A stretch of 64,000 nucleotides of DNA from the NCBI GenBank assembly GCA_951640165.1, contig OX621250.1, positions 4,154,001-4,218,000 on the forward strand, written 5' to 3'. Below, piece by piece: positions 29,928 through 41,309 of this stretch. Under the pieces are notes generated by a model. The model had not been told where the DNA came from. It ran no database searches and worked only from the letters and a program-made list of their open reading frames with translations. Position 1 is the first letter of the stretch. Each line of letters opens with the position of its first letter. The translations under genes were made by a program, and so were the position numbers. Origin of the DNA: Pseudoips prasinana (Eukaryota > Arthropoda > Insecta > Lepidoptera > Nolidae).

Positions 29928-32900
29928 GTGGACCGTTTAGTCCCTAATACTCGTGGAAACGCAATGGAGATAAGAAATTTTAATACTTCAAATGGCGGCG
30001 ACGTGGTCCGCCACCCGTCACGTCTCGTTACCCGGAGCGGCGAAAAGTGGCCAACGGAAAGCCGTTTTGCTACGCTGAATGTAGGAGGAGGAATAGAAGG
30101 TAAGTTGGACGAAGTATGTCAGCTGATGAGTGAAAAACGGATCGATGTATTGTGCGTGAATGAGACGAAGCGGAAAGGATGTGATACTACAAAACACGGA
30201 CTTTACACGGCATATTGGTCTGGAGTACCGAATACCACCAGAGCTTGCCAGGGTGTGGGTCTCATTCTTTCCACAAGTATGTCTGAATGTGTGACTGAGT
30301 TCGGATGCGTGAATGCAAGAATTATTTGGTTGAGAATGAAAGTCGGTATGACCCGTATCTTCCTAGTAGGGGTGTACGCTCCTGTAGATATGGGTGCAGT
30401 TGTGTCACAGCGAGAACAAGAGGAAAGAAAGGCATTCTGGGATACCTTGGGAGATGTGTTACGAATAAGTCAGTATAATGAAAGAGTAATAATGTTAGGT
30501 GATTTTAATGGTTGGGTTGGGGTAAAGCGTGATGGTTTTGAGAGAGTTCTAGCTCAATTCGGTGATGAGAGTGAGAATGAGAATGGGAATAGTCTGCTTG
30601 AGATATGTCTGGAATGGGGTCTTTGTGTTACAAATACTATTTTGAACATAAAAGAATCCATACGTTTACACGGGAGAGAAAAAATGTGAGAAAGAGTATG
30701 ATTGACTTTGTGATTGTAGATGAAAGATTGAGAAAGAATGTTCTAGACACAAGAGTCTATCGTGGGACCGCAATCCATACAGACCACTTTCTGGTGATGA
30801 GCCGAATAAGTGGTCTGTTCAAAGGATGGCGCCACCGAATCCCTGAGACTAAGAGTGTACTAGAGAGAATAAAAGTAGAGAAACTGCAAGAGGCAGGATT
30901 GGCAGATGAGTACAAAAGTAAGCTGATTGATAAGTTTGAGGGATCTGAAGACATAAGAGAATTAGAAGAGCTATGGAAGTCAGTCAAAGAAGGTATGGTG
31001 AGTGTAGCTAGTGAAGTATGTGGTGTAATAAAGAGGAGAAGAGGAAGAAAGATGAAGAATATTTGGTGGGATAAAAGTGTACAAAAAGTTGTATGTGAAA
31101 AGAAGAAAGCGTGGTTAGATTGGCTAGCCACTAGAGCAAACGAACAAATGCATAAGGCAACGAATGAAGATATAGAAAGAGCATGGAATGACTATAAAAG
31201 GATGAAAGGAATAGTAAAGAACGTAGTGAACGAAAATAAAAATGAACAAAAGGATAATTTTGATAGAAGGTTGTGTAAGGATTTTCAGACGAACATTAAG
31301 TTTTATGGAAATCCGTGAGATCAGTAAGAGGCATAACCCAAACCTCAGAACTGAACTCCATCCGAGACCAAGATGGATATATAGTGAAAGGGGAAGAATG
31401 CGTGTTAAAACGTTGGAAGGAGTATTTTGAGAGTTTGTATGATAGAAGTGTAACAGAGAGTGAACGTAGTTCATTAGGTATAGACAAAAATAATTGCAAG
31501 GATGAAATTGGAATGGATGAGATTGTGAAAGCTATTAAGAGTATGAAATCGGGTAAATCACCAGGGTATGACAGGATAACTTCCGAGATGCTGAAGGCTG
31601 GACATGGCGTCATAGCGAGTCAGCTGTGCAGCCTTTTCAATTTGTGCTATAACACCGGCCAAGTGCCAAGTGATTGGTGCAAGGCTGTCATCGTACCTCT
31701 TTACAAAGGAAAAGGCTCACGGCAAGACTGTAAAAACTACAGGGGCATTAGTCTGCTCAGCGTCGTTGGTAATTTGTATGCGAAAGTATTAGTTGAAAGA
31801 GTTGTGAAAGAAACCGATACGAAAATATGGGATGCACAGGCGGGTTTTCGAAAAGGAATGGGATGCACGGATCAGGTCTTTTCTCTACGAAGCATAGTAG
31901 AGAAGTTTTTGGGCAAAAGCCAAAAGGTCTACTGTGCCTTCGTAGACTTAGAAAAGGCCTACGATAGAGTGTTGAGGAATGAGCTTTGGTCGGTACTGTT
32001 CATGTATGGGTCAGACGACAACCTTGTTCAAGCACTGAAATCTCTTTATAGGGATTCCAGAGCTTGCGTGAGGATTAACGGGTCATACACTGAGTGGTTT
32101 AGCATCCAAAAGGGTGTTAGACAGGGATGTGTAGCGTCACCGTGGTTGTTTAACCTATTCATGGATAGCTGTTTAAAAGACTTGAAAGAAAGTGAATGTG
32201 GTGTAAGGATGAATGAGTTACTCATCAAATGTCTGCTGTACGCTGATGATCAAGTTCTACTTGCATCATCTGCGGACGAGTTGCAGGTGATGGTAACAAA
32301 TATGCATGAAGCTTTTGAAAGGAAAGGGATGAAAATGAATGTTGGTAAGACGAAAGTAATGGTATTTGAGAGGGATGAATACACGACAGCTTGTGATATT
32401 GTGGTTGGAGGAGAGAAAGTCGAACAGGTGAAAGAGTTTGTATATTTGGGAACTTTGTTTACCAGAGATGGGAAATATGGGAAAGATATTGTTAGAAGAG
32501 TAAATGCGGGGAACAGAGTGAATGGGGCACTACACGCCTTTATGAGTAGCCGACAAGTCTCAAAGAAGGCTCGACTGGCCGTGCACGAGGGAGTGTTAGT
32601 GCCAACTTTAATGTATGGAAGTGAAAGTTGGGTATGGCAGAAAAAGAATGAAAGTAAAATAAATGCAGTGGAAATGAGGGCTCTGAGAAGTATGTGTGGT
32701 GTGACTTTGAGAGACAGAATTCGAAATACTGATGTAAGAGAGCGTTGTGGTGTGAAAGAGGATGTAGTCACAAAGATTAAAAAAGGTATGCTGAGATGGT
32801 TTGGCCATTTAGAAAGGATGAATGAAAGAAGACTGACAAAAGAAGTATACCTGGCCTGTGTGAATGGTACAACCGGAAGGGGAAGACCTCGTCGAACATT

Positions 32901-33069
32901 CTCTGACCAAATCGGAGACGTTCTCAAGAAAGAACAGGTCAGAAGTACCCTAAACCGGCGAGCATGTATGAAGAATATAATGTCAGTAAACGAAGCGAAA
33001 GAGGTGTGCAAGGATCGTGACAAATGGAAGTCCATTGTCTCTGCCTACCCCTCTGGGAGACAGGCGTGA
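29928..33069 (+). pseudogene. Endonuclease-RT ORF of element C, two single-base losses
   Basis: The parts lie in three frames. 29928-30640: APE endonuclease with RIDVLCVNETKRKG, GVYAPVD and MLGDFNGWVG. 30640-31304: TDHFLVMSRI (the endonuclease His) and a basic linker. 31304-33069: RT with KSPGYDRITSEML, NYRGISLLSVVG, CAFVDLEKAYDRV, KGVRQGCVASPWLF and CLLYADDQVLL (YADD at 32239-32250), then a C-terminus with LRDRIRN and RWFGHLERMN. The frame breaks near 30647 (in CVTNT / FEHKRIHT) and near 31304 (KFY / WKSVRSV) each look like the loss of one base. Otherwise the roughly 1,047-codon frame has no stops, so the copy is young. No ORF1 is present, as in many RTE elements. Confidence 0.9.
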
Positions 33070-33093
33070 GTCTATGTATGTATGTATGTATAC

Positions 33094-33124
33094 TACAGGT
33101 TCTGCATATTTTAAGATCAGATAT
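33094..33124 (+). mobile_element. SINE4 3' part after element C
   Basis: TACAGGTTCTGCATA and GATCAGAT match the SINE4 3' region, cut again by SINE2. Confidence 0.6.
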
Positions 33125-33329
33125 ACGTGTGGCGCAGCGGCTAAGACAGTCGCCTCGCCGTTTTGTGTCGCGGGTTCGAGTCCCGCGCCGGAAAACTATT
33201 AGTGTGACCCATAAATAATTGTTCTGAGTCTGGATGTAATTTGTTCTATTTTTCTATTATATGTTTGTAAAATAGGTACCCATTTACAGGGATAAGATTC
33301 CCTAGTGCGGGCGTTGTTTAAAAAAAAAA
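33125..33329 (+). mobile_element. SINE2 copy inserted in SINE4
   Basis: Complete head (ACGTGTGGCGCAGCGGCTAA, box B GGGTTCGAGTCCCGC) and A tail, followed by GATGGCAGTGTG of the SINE4. Confidence 0.9.
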
Positions 33330-33409
33330 GATGGCAGTGTGTAAGTTGACCCACGTTATAAAAAAAGCATTGAAAAGGTGAGGAGACCGAGACAGAGATA
33401 GAGAAAGTA

Positions 33410-33700
33410 AAAACTTGAGAGGTGTCAAGGGACACCCGGATGGAACGAAGTTATTTCTTATTATTTATTATGTACAAAAAACCTGTGTACACTCAACAAA
33501 AATAATCGTCGCGGCACCACACTGTTCAATGCGAAATAGAAATGAAAATATCTGGCTGGCTTTCTATAAGAGAGAGAGAGAGAGAGAGACAGACAGAGAA
33601 ACATGCACACGCCGCACAGCTGCAAAAAGTGTCGTGAAAACTTTTCGTAAGAATTTTTTCCGTCTAACCCCCTTTCACAACGCGCGATAAGGAACTTTTT
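33410..33700 (+). repeat. Repeat H, copy 2
   Basis: Nearly identical to 9180-9475, including the GAGA run and TGCAAAAAGTGTCGTG. Confidence 0.8.
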
Positions 33701-34170
33701 TCCAATATACTTTATTGCATGAAAACAATTCTTATTCCTTTTTGCTTACATTATACGTTTTGGTTTCATGTTGCATTATATTTTTTTTAAATACATACAG
33801 ACGGAAAGCGGACGCTCCTTAATAGGGTTTTGAAAGCTACTTTGGCTATGTAACCCCAAAAGAACCAACCCATTTTATAAATGAACTATTGTTAGAACTC
33901 TGACCAATATTATTGGCTTGTGAACAAGCTCTAACTCGGACAGCCCGTATTGCTGACATTTAAGATAGTTTTCGACAATGTAAGCGAAGATCAACACTGT
34001 AATAAAATAACTCACAAGTTTTAACAAGTTGTTTATTTGAGCAAAAAACAAGGGTATTTTTTCTATGTCAATGAAACGTCTCACTTTTACGGAGCTAAAC
34101 TTAGACAATGCTTACTTAATTATTGTATGGACAACGATTACACTACTAGTGTCAGCCTTGTTTAAGTAGC
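33701..34170. other. AT-rich spacer
   Basis: Nothing recognised. Confidence 0.4.
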
Positions 34171-34175
34171 TTAAC

Positions 34176-34406
34176 ATGCCGTCCAAATCTAAACGAAATA
34201 ATTACTTTAAGTGGACCAAATCCCGTGTTCATGCCCGCTTGAGTATGTTTCGCCTCAACTGGGCCGTGTTGAAACCGGTAGTAGATGAACCTGTTTCGCT
34301 GGGTCTTCTCAGTTGGGGCGCATTGGAGCCACTGGTAGCATTAAAGCGCGACCGTCGTTTTAAACACAAGGTCCGTTATAATAATAATACTGAATTCATA
34401 CCTTAA
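34176..34406 (+). CDS. Short ORF of unknown status
   Basis: 76 codons, ATG to TAA, basic N-terminus (MPSKSKRNNYFKWTKSRVHA) then VVDEPVSLGLLSWGALEPL. It is more GC-balanced than its surroundings and has Lys/Arg-rich ends, but no domain is recognisable and there is no neighbouring gene, promoter or splice context. It may be an exon relic, a piece of an unknown element, or chance. Confidence 0.2.
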   Translation: MPSKSKRNNYFKWTKSRVHARLSMFRLNWAVLKPVVDEPVSLGLLSWGALEPLVALKRDRRFKHKVRYNNNTEFIP

Positions 34407-34474
34407 TATAGACAGAACCATTCAGACAATATGTAGTAAAATTTAAATTTCAATAAATAATATTTAAAACTTCA

Positions 34475-34690
34475 ACTAAACATAATCTCCTTGTCAATAA
34501 CTTAATACAAGATAGCTAAATGTCACTACCATTACAAAATAAATTGTATAAATGTTTTAACATTCCGTGTACCTAAATATCTGTAATAAATAACTAGAAA
34601 TAATAACTGTATTACTACAAACATGTTCTGACTATTTACAAGCGCTTTTTTAAAGTCTACGTCAGTAAAAACTTTTTTTTATATATAATA
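34475..34690 (+). repeat. Repeat J, copy 2
   Basis: Ends TTACAAGCGCTTTTTTAAAG TCTACG like copies 1 and 3. Confidence 0.7.
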
Positions 34691-34734
34691 ACAGAGACGA
34701 TCAGAAATTAATTCACTTTGACCGTGATCCATCT

Positions 34735-34990
34735 ATGTACTTACTTACTTACTTATCGTGTGGGCTGTGGTGGTCCTACCGTCAGAGTTGTTCAAGTCGC
34801 CCATTAGGCCTCTGACATGGTTTAACGACTGTTGCCTAATGGCTACAACCAGGACCGACAGCTTAACGTACCCTCCGGAGCACGGAGGAACTCAGAAATT
34901 AAACCACTTTGACGGTCACCCATCTATGGACTGGCCGCGAGCCTAGTTGCTTGCCCTCGCCAATCACTTACGGACTGGTAAGAGCATCTA
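34735..34990 (-). repeat. Repeat D with (TAAG)n tail, reverse
   Basis: The ACTTACTTACTTACTT at 34739 is the tail in reverse, followed by GGGCTGTGGTGGTCCTACC and GCCTCTGACATGG. Confidence 0.75.
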
Positions 34991-35071
34991 GTTGTGTACT
35001 GACTGCGTGTCTAGGTGCTATCTGATTTCAAATTAAACTAGTTTTTAACAAAATATGTGTCTACTGATATT

Positions 35072-35170
35072 GACGAGCTGATTGGCGTGGTTGATAGATA
35101 CTCGCCTTTCACGCCGCAATTCGTGGGTTTGATTCACACCCAAGACAGATAATTGTGTGCGTGAACATAT
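35072..35170 (+). mobile_element. SINE3, left part, interrupted by DNA transposon
   Basis: Head GACGAGCTGATTGGCGTGGT and box B TGGGTTTGATTCACACCC to GTGAACATAT. It resumes at 40359. Confidence 0.85.
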
Positions 35171-35814
35171 CGACCCCTCCAGGAAGAAACGTCGTAAAAG
35201 CCATTTTGGCCAAAATCTGTTTTTAACGGTTTCTTAATCAGAATCGCGCGCTCTATCAAACTGTATATTTAAAATGTTCAAATTCACCAAAAAACAAATG
35301 GCTTTTACAACATGCTCCGATAGCTCCCTGTACCCAATTTTCTTATTTTTAAATGTGAGCAAATTTTTAAATAAACTTCCAAATTTATGTAGTAAGATAC
35401 ACATATTTTTGCATTTCATGGTTAATACAACATTTTATAATATAGTACCTGAAAATAATATTATTGAACATTTCGTAGTAAAAGCCACGATAGTAAGAAG
35501 TATGGCTTTTATGACAATTTTTGAACTAAACATTTACAAATTAACAATGTCAATTTAAATCGTAACATCCACAACTTTTAATATCTTGCTTTTTACGACC
35601 CTTTTGTTCCTACGCGACTATTGAAATGTAATTTTAATTTTTGACTTTAAGAACATGTCTCATTTTTATATGGCTTATACCTACACATTTAACTCAGATC
35701 GTCCAAAAAATTACTAATCTGCATAAAATTGTAAAAGACTTTTTATTTTAAGTCTGTGTTTTGCTGCATTATTTTGTATCGGAACTTGTCAAACTAAGTA
35801 CTTACATTTAATAA

Positions 35815-35945
35815 CATCGGTTCGGCCAGCGCGTTCGGTAGGCACTCGCACGCACGCGGGATACCTTCTCCCCCGTCCCTCTCTCCCCGTACACCGCCCG
35901 CACCCGGGCGGCCAAGCGTCTGAGCAACTCCCCGCTCACTTGGCT
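35815..35945 (+). promoter_or_regulatory. Likely transposon promoter, CpG-rich
   Basis: A GC-rich block, unlike the AT-rich rest of the element, lies about 110 bp upstream of the putative start ATG at 36059. Inferred from position and composition. Confidence 0.35.
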
Positions 35946-36058
35946 TTGATCATTTATGGCAGTAGGGTGTTCTGAACTTGTATAACAGCGATCGGCGAAA
36001 AGAATTTGTATTTTGAATGTGTGATGCTTATTAAAGGTGATAAGTACTAATATAAATA

Positions 36059-36153
36059 ATGGAAGATAAAGACAGTGTTTTGAATTCGTTGTTACGAAGA
36101 AAACAAGCAGTGGAATCTTCGTTATCACACCATAAACGTCGGACTGGCGAAGA
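36059..36153 (+). pseudogene. Putative first exon of the transposase gene
   Basis: ATG at 36059: MEDKDSVLNSLLRRKQAVES and about 12 more residues, then a strong donor GA|GTAAGT at 36154. An acceptor TTTTACAG ends at 36596. Joining there keeps the frame (SSNDVVSG ...) until an in-frame TAA at 36676-36678, after which the frame stays open to 36894. Exon structure is predicted from splice signals only. Confidence 0.5.
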
Positions 36154-36992
36154 GTAAGTACCTAAAGTATAATAATATAAGTTTCTCATTCGAAAATAAT
36201 AATATAGATTGTAGCGAGGCGCGATACTTATCCGACGGTTCTCAGCGACGTCATTTTATTCAACAAAGTATTTTAATGACTAAAAATCTTTGGTTTTACT
36301 ACAAACTGTCATGTATATTATTATTATTATACTAGTATGTATACTGATAGGTTATAAACCTGGCTTTTAATTCAAAAGATGATGTACTGCGAGAATATAA
36401 GAACTGGCTTTTACTACAAATTGTTATGAATTGTTTTAATATAAATTGGTTTTTAACACAATTCGTTGAAGCAAATGATTTTCCTACTTTGGCTTTTACT
36501 AAATAATTATTAATTTCTAAATTATGTGATTAGATAAATGTATGTGTATCAGTAAGTAAAGAAATAAACTCACAATTAAATAAAATACTTTTACAGATCA
36601 TCTTCTAATGACGTCGTTAGTGGGTCAAAAACGAGCAATCCCAACAAACCATCTAATCAGTCAAGAGAACAACAATAAATAAAGACATGTACTCAGACAC
36701 CTGTGAGAACATCGATTGAAAGTTTAGACGTTATAGAAAATAGTGACGTTGAGACGCCAGTTAAGAGACAACGGATACAACGTACCAGCGTTTCACCAGA
36801 GGATAGTATTAATACTTCCACATTATGTTTATCGCGATCTCACAAATTCTTTAAAACTCCGGTAACAACTCCTATTAAAATTATTTCTAGTTAATTTCGT
36901 CTATTTCTGAATTAGCAGTTAACTATAATACTTCGACATCAACAGCGGCAGAAGATTCTCACGAGTATCTTTCCAGGGACCAGGGTCCTAAT

Positions 36993-37214
36993 CTTAATGT
37001 TTACAGCGCAAATCACTTACCTGTCTCTGCACGTTCTGCAGCGGACGATGCTCACCTTCATGTTCTCAGCACCAGATCTGAAAGCGCAGCACCTCTTGAC
37101 CACTCACCTATCTTTGCACGTTCTGCATCGGACGATGCTCACTTTCATGTTCTCAGCACCAGATCTGAAAGCGCAGCACCTCTTGACCACTCACCTGTCT
37201 CTGCACACGTCGTA
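36993..37214 (+). repeat. 29-codon tandem repeat in transposase N-terminal region
   Basis: Two full 87-bp units and a partial third (from about 37020) encode PVSARSAADDAHLHVLSTRS plus ESAAPLDHS. The frame runs on into 37215-37565. The repeat length is a multiple of three. Confidence 0.75.
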
Positions 37215-39388
37215 GTGGATGATGCTCACCGCTATTTTTCCAGCACTGATTCCGAATTTATAGGTACAAACCTGACAGCAGCCGACCACTCATCCTCCAC
37301 TGTCACAAATAAATTAACGAAATCCCAACAAATAAAAAAAAAGCGCAAAGCTACAAAGGTGTTAAAATCGTATATGGATTTTCTGTCCGATGAAGAGCGT
37401 GAAGCTTTTTCTGCAGGAAGCTCTGATGTTTGGACTTGCAGTGATTCAAGTATGTCTAGTGATGAACTAAGTAAAAAAAAAAGAAGCGCAGGAAAATTCA
37501 GGGCAAAAAAGACGAAGAAAAGAAGAAAAAAAGAAAAACTCTACAGAACCTTTGAAAGACGCTGAAGTTACTATAACCAAAAGAAATACAAAAGTTTATG
37601 TACGAAAAATAAATCAAAATCTAAAGAACGAAGGAAAAGAATATGTAACATTAAAAGGAAAAGTAATAGCTGCTAAAGCAATGAAAACAAATCCATGCAT
37701 CCCTGAAAAATGTAAGAGAGGTTGTTACAAAATAAGCGAGGACCGTAGGAAAAGTATTTTTACATTTTACTGGAGCTTAGATGTTAAACGACGACGAGAT
37801 TGGTTAGTTCGCTGTGCACGTGTCGATGGTATTAGAAGAGAAAGAGTGGAATCTAACAGACTAAAATTGACAGTTGATTATTTTATCAATTACAATGAAG
37901 ACCATAAAAAAGTATGCCAAAATTTTTTATTACGTACTTTGGATATAACTCAAAGACATTTAAATAACATTATAACAAATGCATTGGAAGGCATGTCACA
38001 AGCAGACTTAAGAAAGCGAACCGCTAAGAAAAAATATTCTGAGTCTGCGAAAGAAAATGTGCGGAAATTCATTGAAAGCCTCCCAGCGTGTCCATCACAT
38101 TATAATAGAAAAAAAAGTCAACGTATGTATCTTTTACAGGATTTGCGCAACTTGACGAATTTAATCCGAATTTATCGCGATCGTTGTACAAATAATAACG
38201 AAGAATCTGTCAGTGAATCCTTGTTCAGAGAAATATTTAACAAAGGATCTAGGATTTCATAGCCCTAAAAAAGACAAATGCGTCTTGTGCACAAACAAAG
38301 GCTGAAAGCACGAGCGAGGAAAATATTAAAAAAACATAAAGAAGAGAAAGAGGCGTCATATAGACGATTTAAAGCTCACCAAACTTTGAACGACGCTAAA
38401 ACTGTGTGCAGTAGTTTTGATCTCCAAAAAGTTTTAAATACACCGTATGGTGAGAGCATGCTATTGTACTATGCGAGAAAGTACGCCGTATTTAATTTTA
38501 CGGTTTATGAAAGTATAACGCAGAACGTCTACTACTATACATGGGGCGAATGTGATGGGAAGAGAGGGAGCAACGAGATAGCTACTTGTTTGTATTTTTA
38601 TCTTAAAGAATTGGACAATCAAGGAATTGAAACAGCGCTTTTGTATTGTGATTCATATACAGGCCAAAACAAAAATAGAGTCGTTTTATCTGTATTGATT
38701 TACTTTTTACTGAAATCTGTTAATCTGCAAGTAATCCAAATAAATTATTTACTTCCAGGCCATACTTATATGCCTGCTGACTCTGTTCACGCCACAATAG
38801 AGTCTGAAGTCAAGAAAATTATTGTGTGGAGTCCCACTCAGTGGGCTTCCTACTTTGAGATTGCAAGGAAGAAATCTAAGCCGTATAGAGTCAATGTAAT
38901 GCAACATAGCGATTTCATCAACTGGGACGACTTAGCGGCAAGAACCTTTACAAAAGAAACGTCAAAAAATATAAAATTCAAGAGCATTCGGACAGTTACT
39001 TTTAGAAAAAAGAACTTAAATAAGATAGAAATAAAATATTCAATGAGCGAAGCAGCAGAAAGTGAGAAAGTGACACTATTTGAAAAAACAAAAAACAAAG
39101 GAAAGGGAAAGGAAAAAAGGAAGGGAAAGAGCAAGCCGGCAGAAGAACCTGAAATAAGTGAAAGACAAGATGCAGATTATTCACAAGAACTAAATAACAT
39201 AAACTTGCAACAATCCTATGTAGACAAACTTCCTATTTCAGTACTAAAGTACAAAGATTTAAAAACATTGTGCACAGACGGAACAATACCCAAAAGGTTT
39301 CAAAGATTTTATGGAGATGCCACATAGTGGTAATAAAAGTGATACTTTGATTGAGACCGATGAAGAAGATGAAGACGTGATCGAATAA
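36993..39388 (+). pseudogene. DDE transposase, decayed
   Basis: Pieces: an acidic and Lys-rich N-terminal region to 37565; then 37552-38262 with CIPEKCKRGCYKISEDRRKS and DITQRHLNNII; then SPKKDKCVLC (about 38258-38290) in other frames; then 38278-39327 with the catalytic core. Candidate acidic residues are the Asp of SSFDLQ (codon 38419), the Asp of YCDSYTGQNKN (38650) and the Asp or Glu of PADSVHATIE (38779 or 38800). The last frame change, near 39315, leads into an acidic tail ending DEEDEDVIE at 39388. Frameshifts lie near 37540 (A-rich run), 38245-38340 (three) and 39315, so this copy is inactive. The domain order fits a cut-and-paste transposase acting on the terminal repeats. Confidence 0.78.
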
Positions 39389-40118
39389 TATTAATTATGT
39401 TACGTATGTTATTTCTTCATATACGTGTAAAACTGAGTTTTTTAGTTCAAAATATATAAATAAAATGCAGTTTTCCTTAAAAGTACTTATTACTTAGTCT
39501 GGTGTTTAATTAGTATTTAATGGTATTTAATTGTATAAAGGTGGTTTAATTAGTCTGGTGTTTACTTACTAGAACTGTTTGTTTAAGAGATGATGTTATT
39601 AATATACTTACCTATTTTTGCATAGTTTAGAGGGTGTGTTGATTTTTCTCAGTAGGTATAAAATAATGTGCCATTTACAATTACTTCCAAAGATGAAAAG
39701 TTCCTGCAATTTTTTATTTTAGTTATGAACCTAAGATAGCTTGATATTTCCTTAATAAGTTTAGGAAAATGTAGGTACTTAAGCATTTTTCTTTAAAACA
39801 CTAATTACCTAGTCGTACATTACGAAGAACTGATTGGTTTAAGATAATTATATTATGTTATTGTTAGAAGGTTGTGTTGATTTTAGTTTGATAAATTTAT
39901 TAGCGTTTGTCAGATAAGTACAATATTACTTTTATATAATGAAGAACTTTGAACTAATAATGATTTTGATCATTAATGTGCTGCATTTACTACACTGAAT
40001 TACACATTCTTCTTTTTGCAATTGTCTTTTAATTCAAAAATCCCTTCGATAAAACAAATTCTAAAGTATTATACAACTTTATAAAAGAAAGGCTACAGTA
40101 GCCAAGCAGAAGAACAAT
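39389..40118 (+). other. 3' non-coding part of the DNA transposon
   Basis: AT-rich, no ORF. It leads into the sub-terminal motif copies at 40119 and 40150. Confidence 0.6.
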
Positions 40119-40358
40119 GTCGTAGAAGCCATTTGCAACTTTTTTTTTTGTAGTGAAGGCCATGCCATCTCTGGAACGAATGAATGTAGGTTATTTGAGT
40201 TTCTATTTAGTTAACAACTCAAAAATCCAAGCTTAATGAGTTATTATATATTTAGTATATCAAAAGATATACAGGAAATAAACTTTACCATTTATGTTTT
40301 TTGGCCGTACTGAAAAATGATCTTTTGGCTTTTACTACGTTTTATCCTGGAGGGGTCG

Positions 40359-40490
40359 ATATATCGGTTAGTCTTCAGTCTGGGTGTAATAACCTATTTC
40401 AGCATGTATTTACAAAATAAATATAGTATATTATTATGTAGTATATCAGTTATCTGGTTCCATAGTACGAGCTCTGCTTAGTGTGTTCAA
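40359..40490 (+). mobile_element. SINE3, right part
   Basis: CAGTCTGGGTGTAATAACC to GAGCTCTGCTTAGTG completes the SINE3 begun at 35072. Confidence 0.85.
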
Positions 40491-40679
40491 GGATTTTATA
40501 TCAGTAAATTTTTGTTTTTTTCTAATTTCTCTATAAAAATCGAGGTTGATTTTGGTTTTAAAACGTACTTAGGTTACTAATCTCTATATCGTGGAAGACT
40601 TTATAAACACAAAATTTACGAACAATGATTAATCGTACCGGAATAATGAGGGCGGCGAGGTAGCCGACACGGCATTACG

Positions 40680-40775
40680 ACAGTTGTATAATGACGCCAC
40701 GCTCAGAAGTTTCCCTCTAATGGTCATCCATCTATTGACTGACCGCGTGTCTAGGTACGCTTTACCTAGGTTCCG
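40680..40775 (-). repeat. Repeat D fragment
   Basis: CATCCATCTATTGACTGACC and CGCGTGTCTAGGT match the 5' part of repeat D in reverse. Confidence 0.5.
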
Positions 40776-40799
40776 TTCTTACTTATTAAATTGATTGAA

Positions 40800-40935
40800 A
40801 AGAATAACACCACCCCATTTCATCGCGTGGGGGTCGTCTAAGTGGAGCTAAGGGAATATCTCCCAGAGCAGCGTCTTTTTCTATACTTTGATCATCAATC
40901 CGTCTTCCAAGCGTGGCGATTATGGCAGTCATGAT
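40800..40935 (-). repeat. Repeat G, reverse copy
   Basis: GTCTTCCAAGCGTGGCGATT is the reverse of the family's AATCGCCACGCTTGGAAGAC. Confidence 0.6.
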
Positions 40936-40967
40936 GAATGATTAACACTCCACTGTGTAAATCTTTT

Positions 40968-40998
40968 GGGGAGGTCTTTGTCTAGACATGTTGACTTA
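40968..40998 (+). repeat. RTE tail relic
   Basis: TTTGGGGAGGTCTTTGTCTAG matches the last RTE codons. Confidence 0.45.
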
Positions 40999-41309
40999 TC
41001 CTACTAATATTATAAACGCGAAAGTTTGTAAGTATGGATGGATGGATGTTTGTTACTGTTTCACGTAAAAACTACTGAATGGATTTTAATGAAACTTTAC
41101 AGTAATATAGCTTATACATAAGAATAACACATAGGGTACAATTTATAAAGATATTGTGTGAATTTTGTCCAAAATATGACGATAAGTGTCAAGTATGTAG
41201 GAAAACATTTACCATCTGCGAGCTATTCCGGCGTGCACTGCCAAAACCGCTAGAGTTAGACATTCTACTAATATTATAAATGCGAAAGTTTGTGAGTATA
41301 GATGTATGT
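40999..41309 (+). mobile_element. Helitron family L, 3'-truncated, doubled 5' end
   Basis: TCCTACTAATATTATAAACG at the start and a second 5' end (TCTACTAATATTATAAATGC) at about 41264, as in the copy at 27683. The 3' hairpin and CTAG are missing. Confidence 0.8.

Larger units (their letters stand above)
29528..33093 (+). mobile_element. RTE-like LINE, element C, near full length
   Basis: About 3.57 kb: a 400-nt 5' UTR, one long ORF for endonuclease and RT, then only TGA, a few bases and a (TATG)n tail. A microsatellite tail with almost no 3' UTR and a single ORF is typical of RTE-type elements. It splits a SINE4, with ATAC at both junctions as a likely target duplication, although the tail makes the right border ambiguous by a few bases. 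Confidence 0.87.
35171..40358 (+). mobile_element. 5.2-kb DDE DNA transposon, possibly Sola superfamily
   Basis: 33-bp terminal inverted repeats (35171-35203 and 40326-40358) start CGACCCCTCCAGGA and differ at three positions. ATAT flanks both ends (35167-35170, 40359-40362) as a 4-bp target duplication, and the flanking SINE3 shows the original site. Inside are a CpG-rich block (about 35815-35945), a first exon, a decayed transposase and about 1 kb of 3' non-coding DNA. The 4-bp AT-rich duplication and the D-x-x-x-GQNKN motif suggest Sola; I recall that superfamily's features only roughly, so the name is tentative. Confidence 0.85.

Noticed and set aside
32250..33035. 261-codon minus-strand ORF
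   Set aside because: Antisense shadow of the RT of element C.
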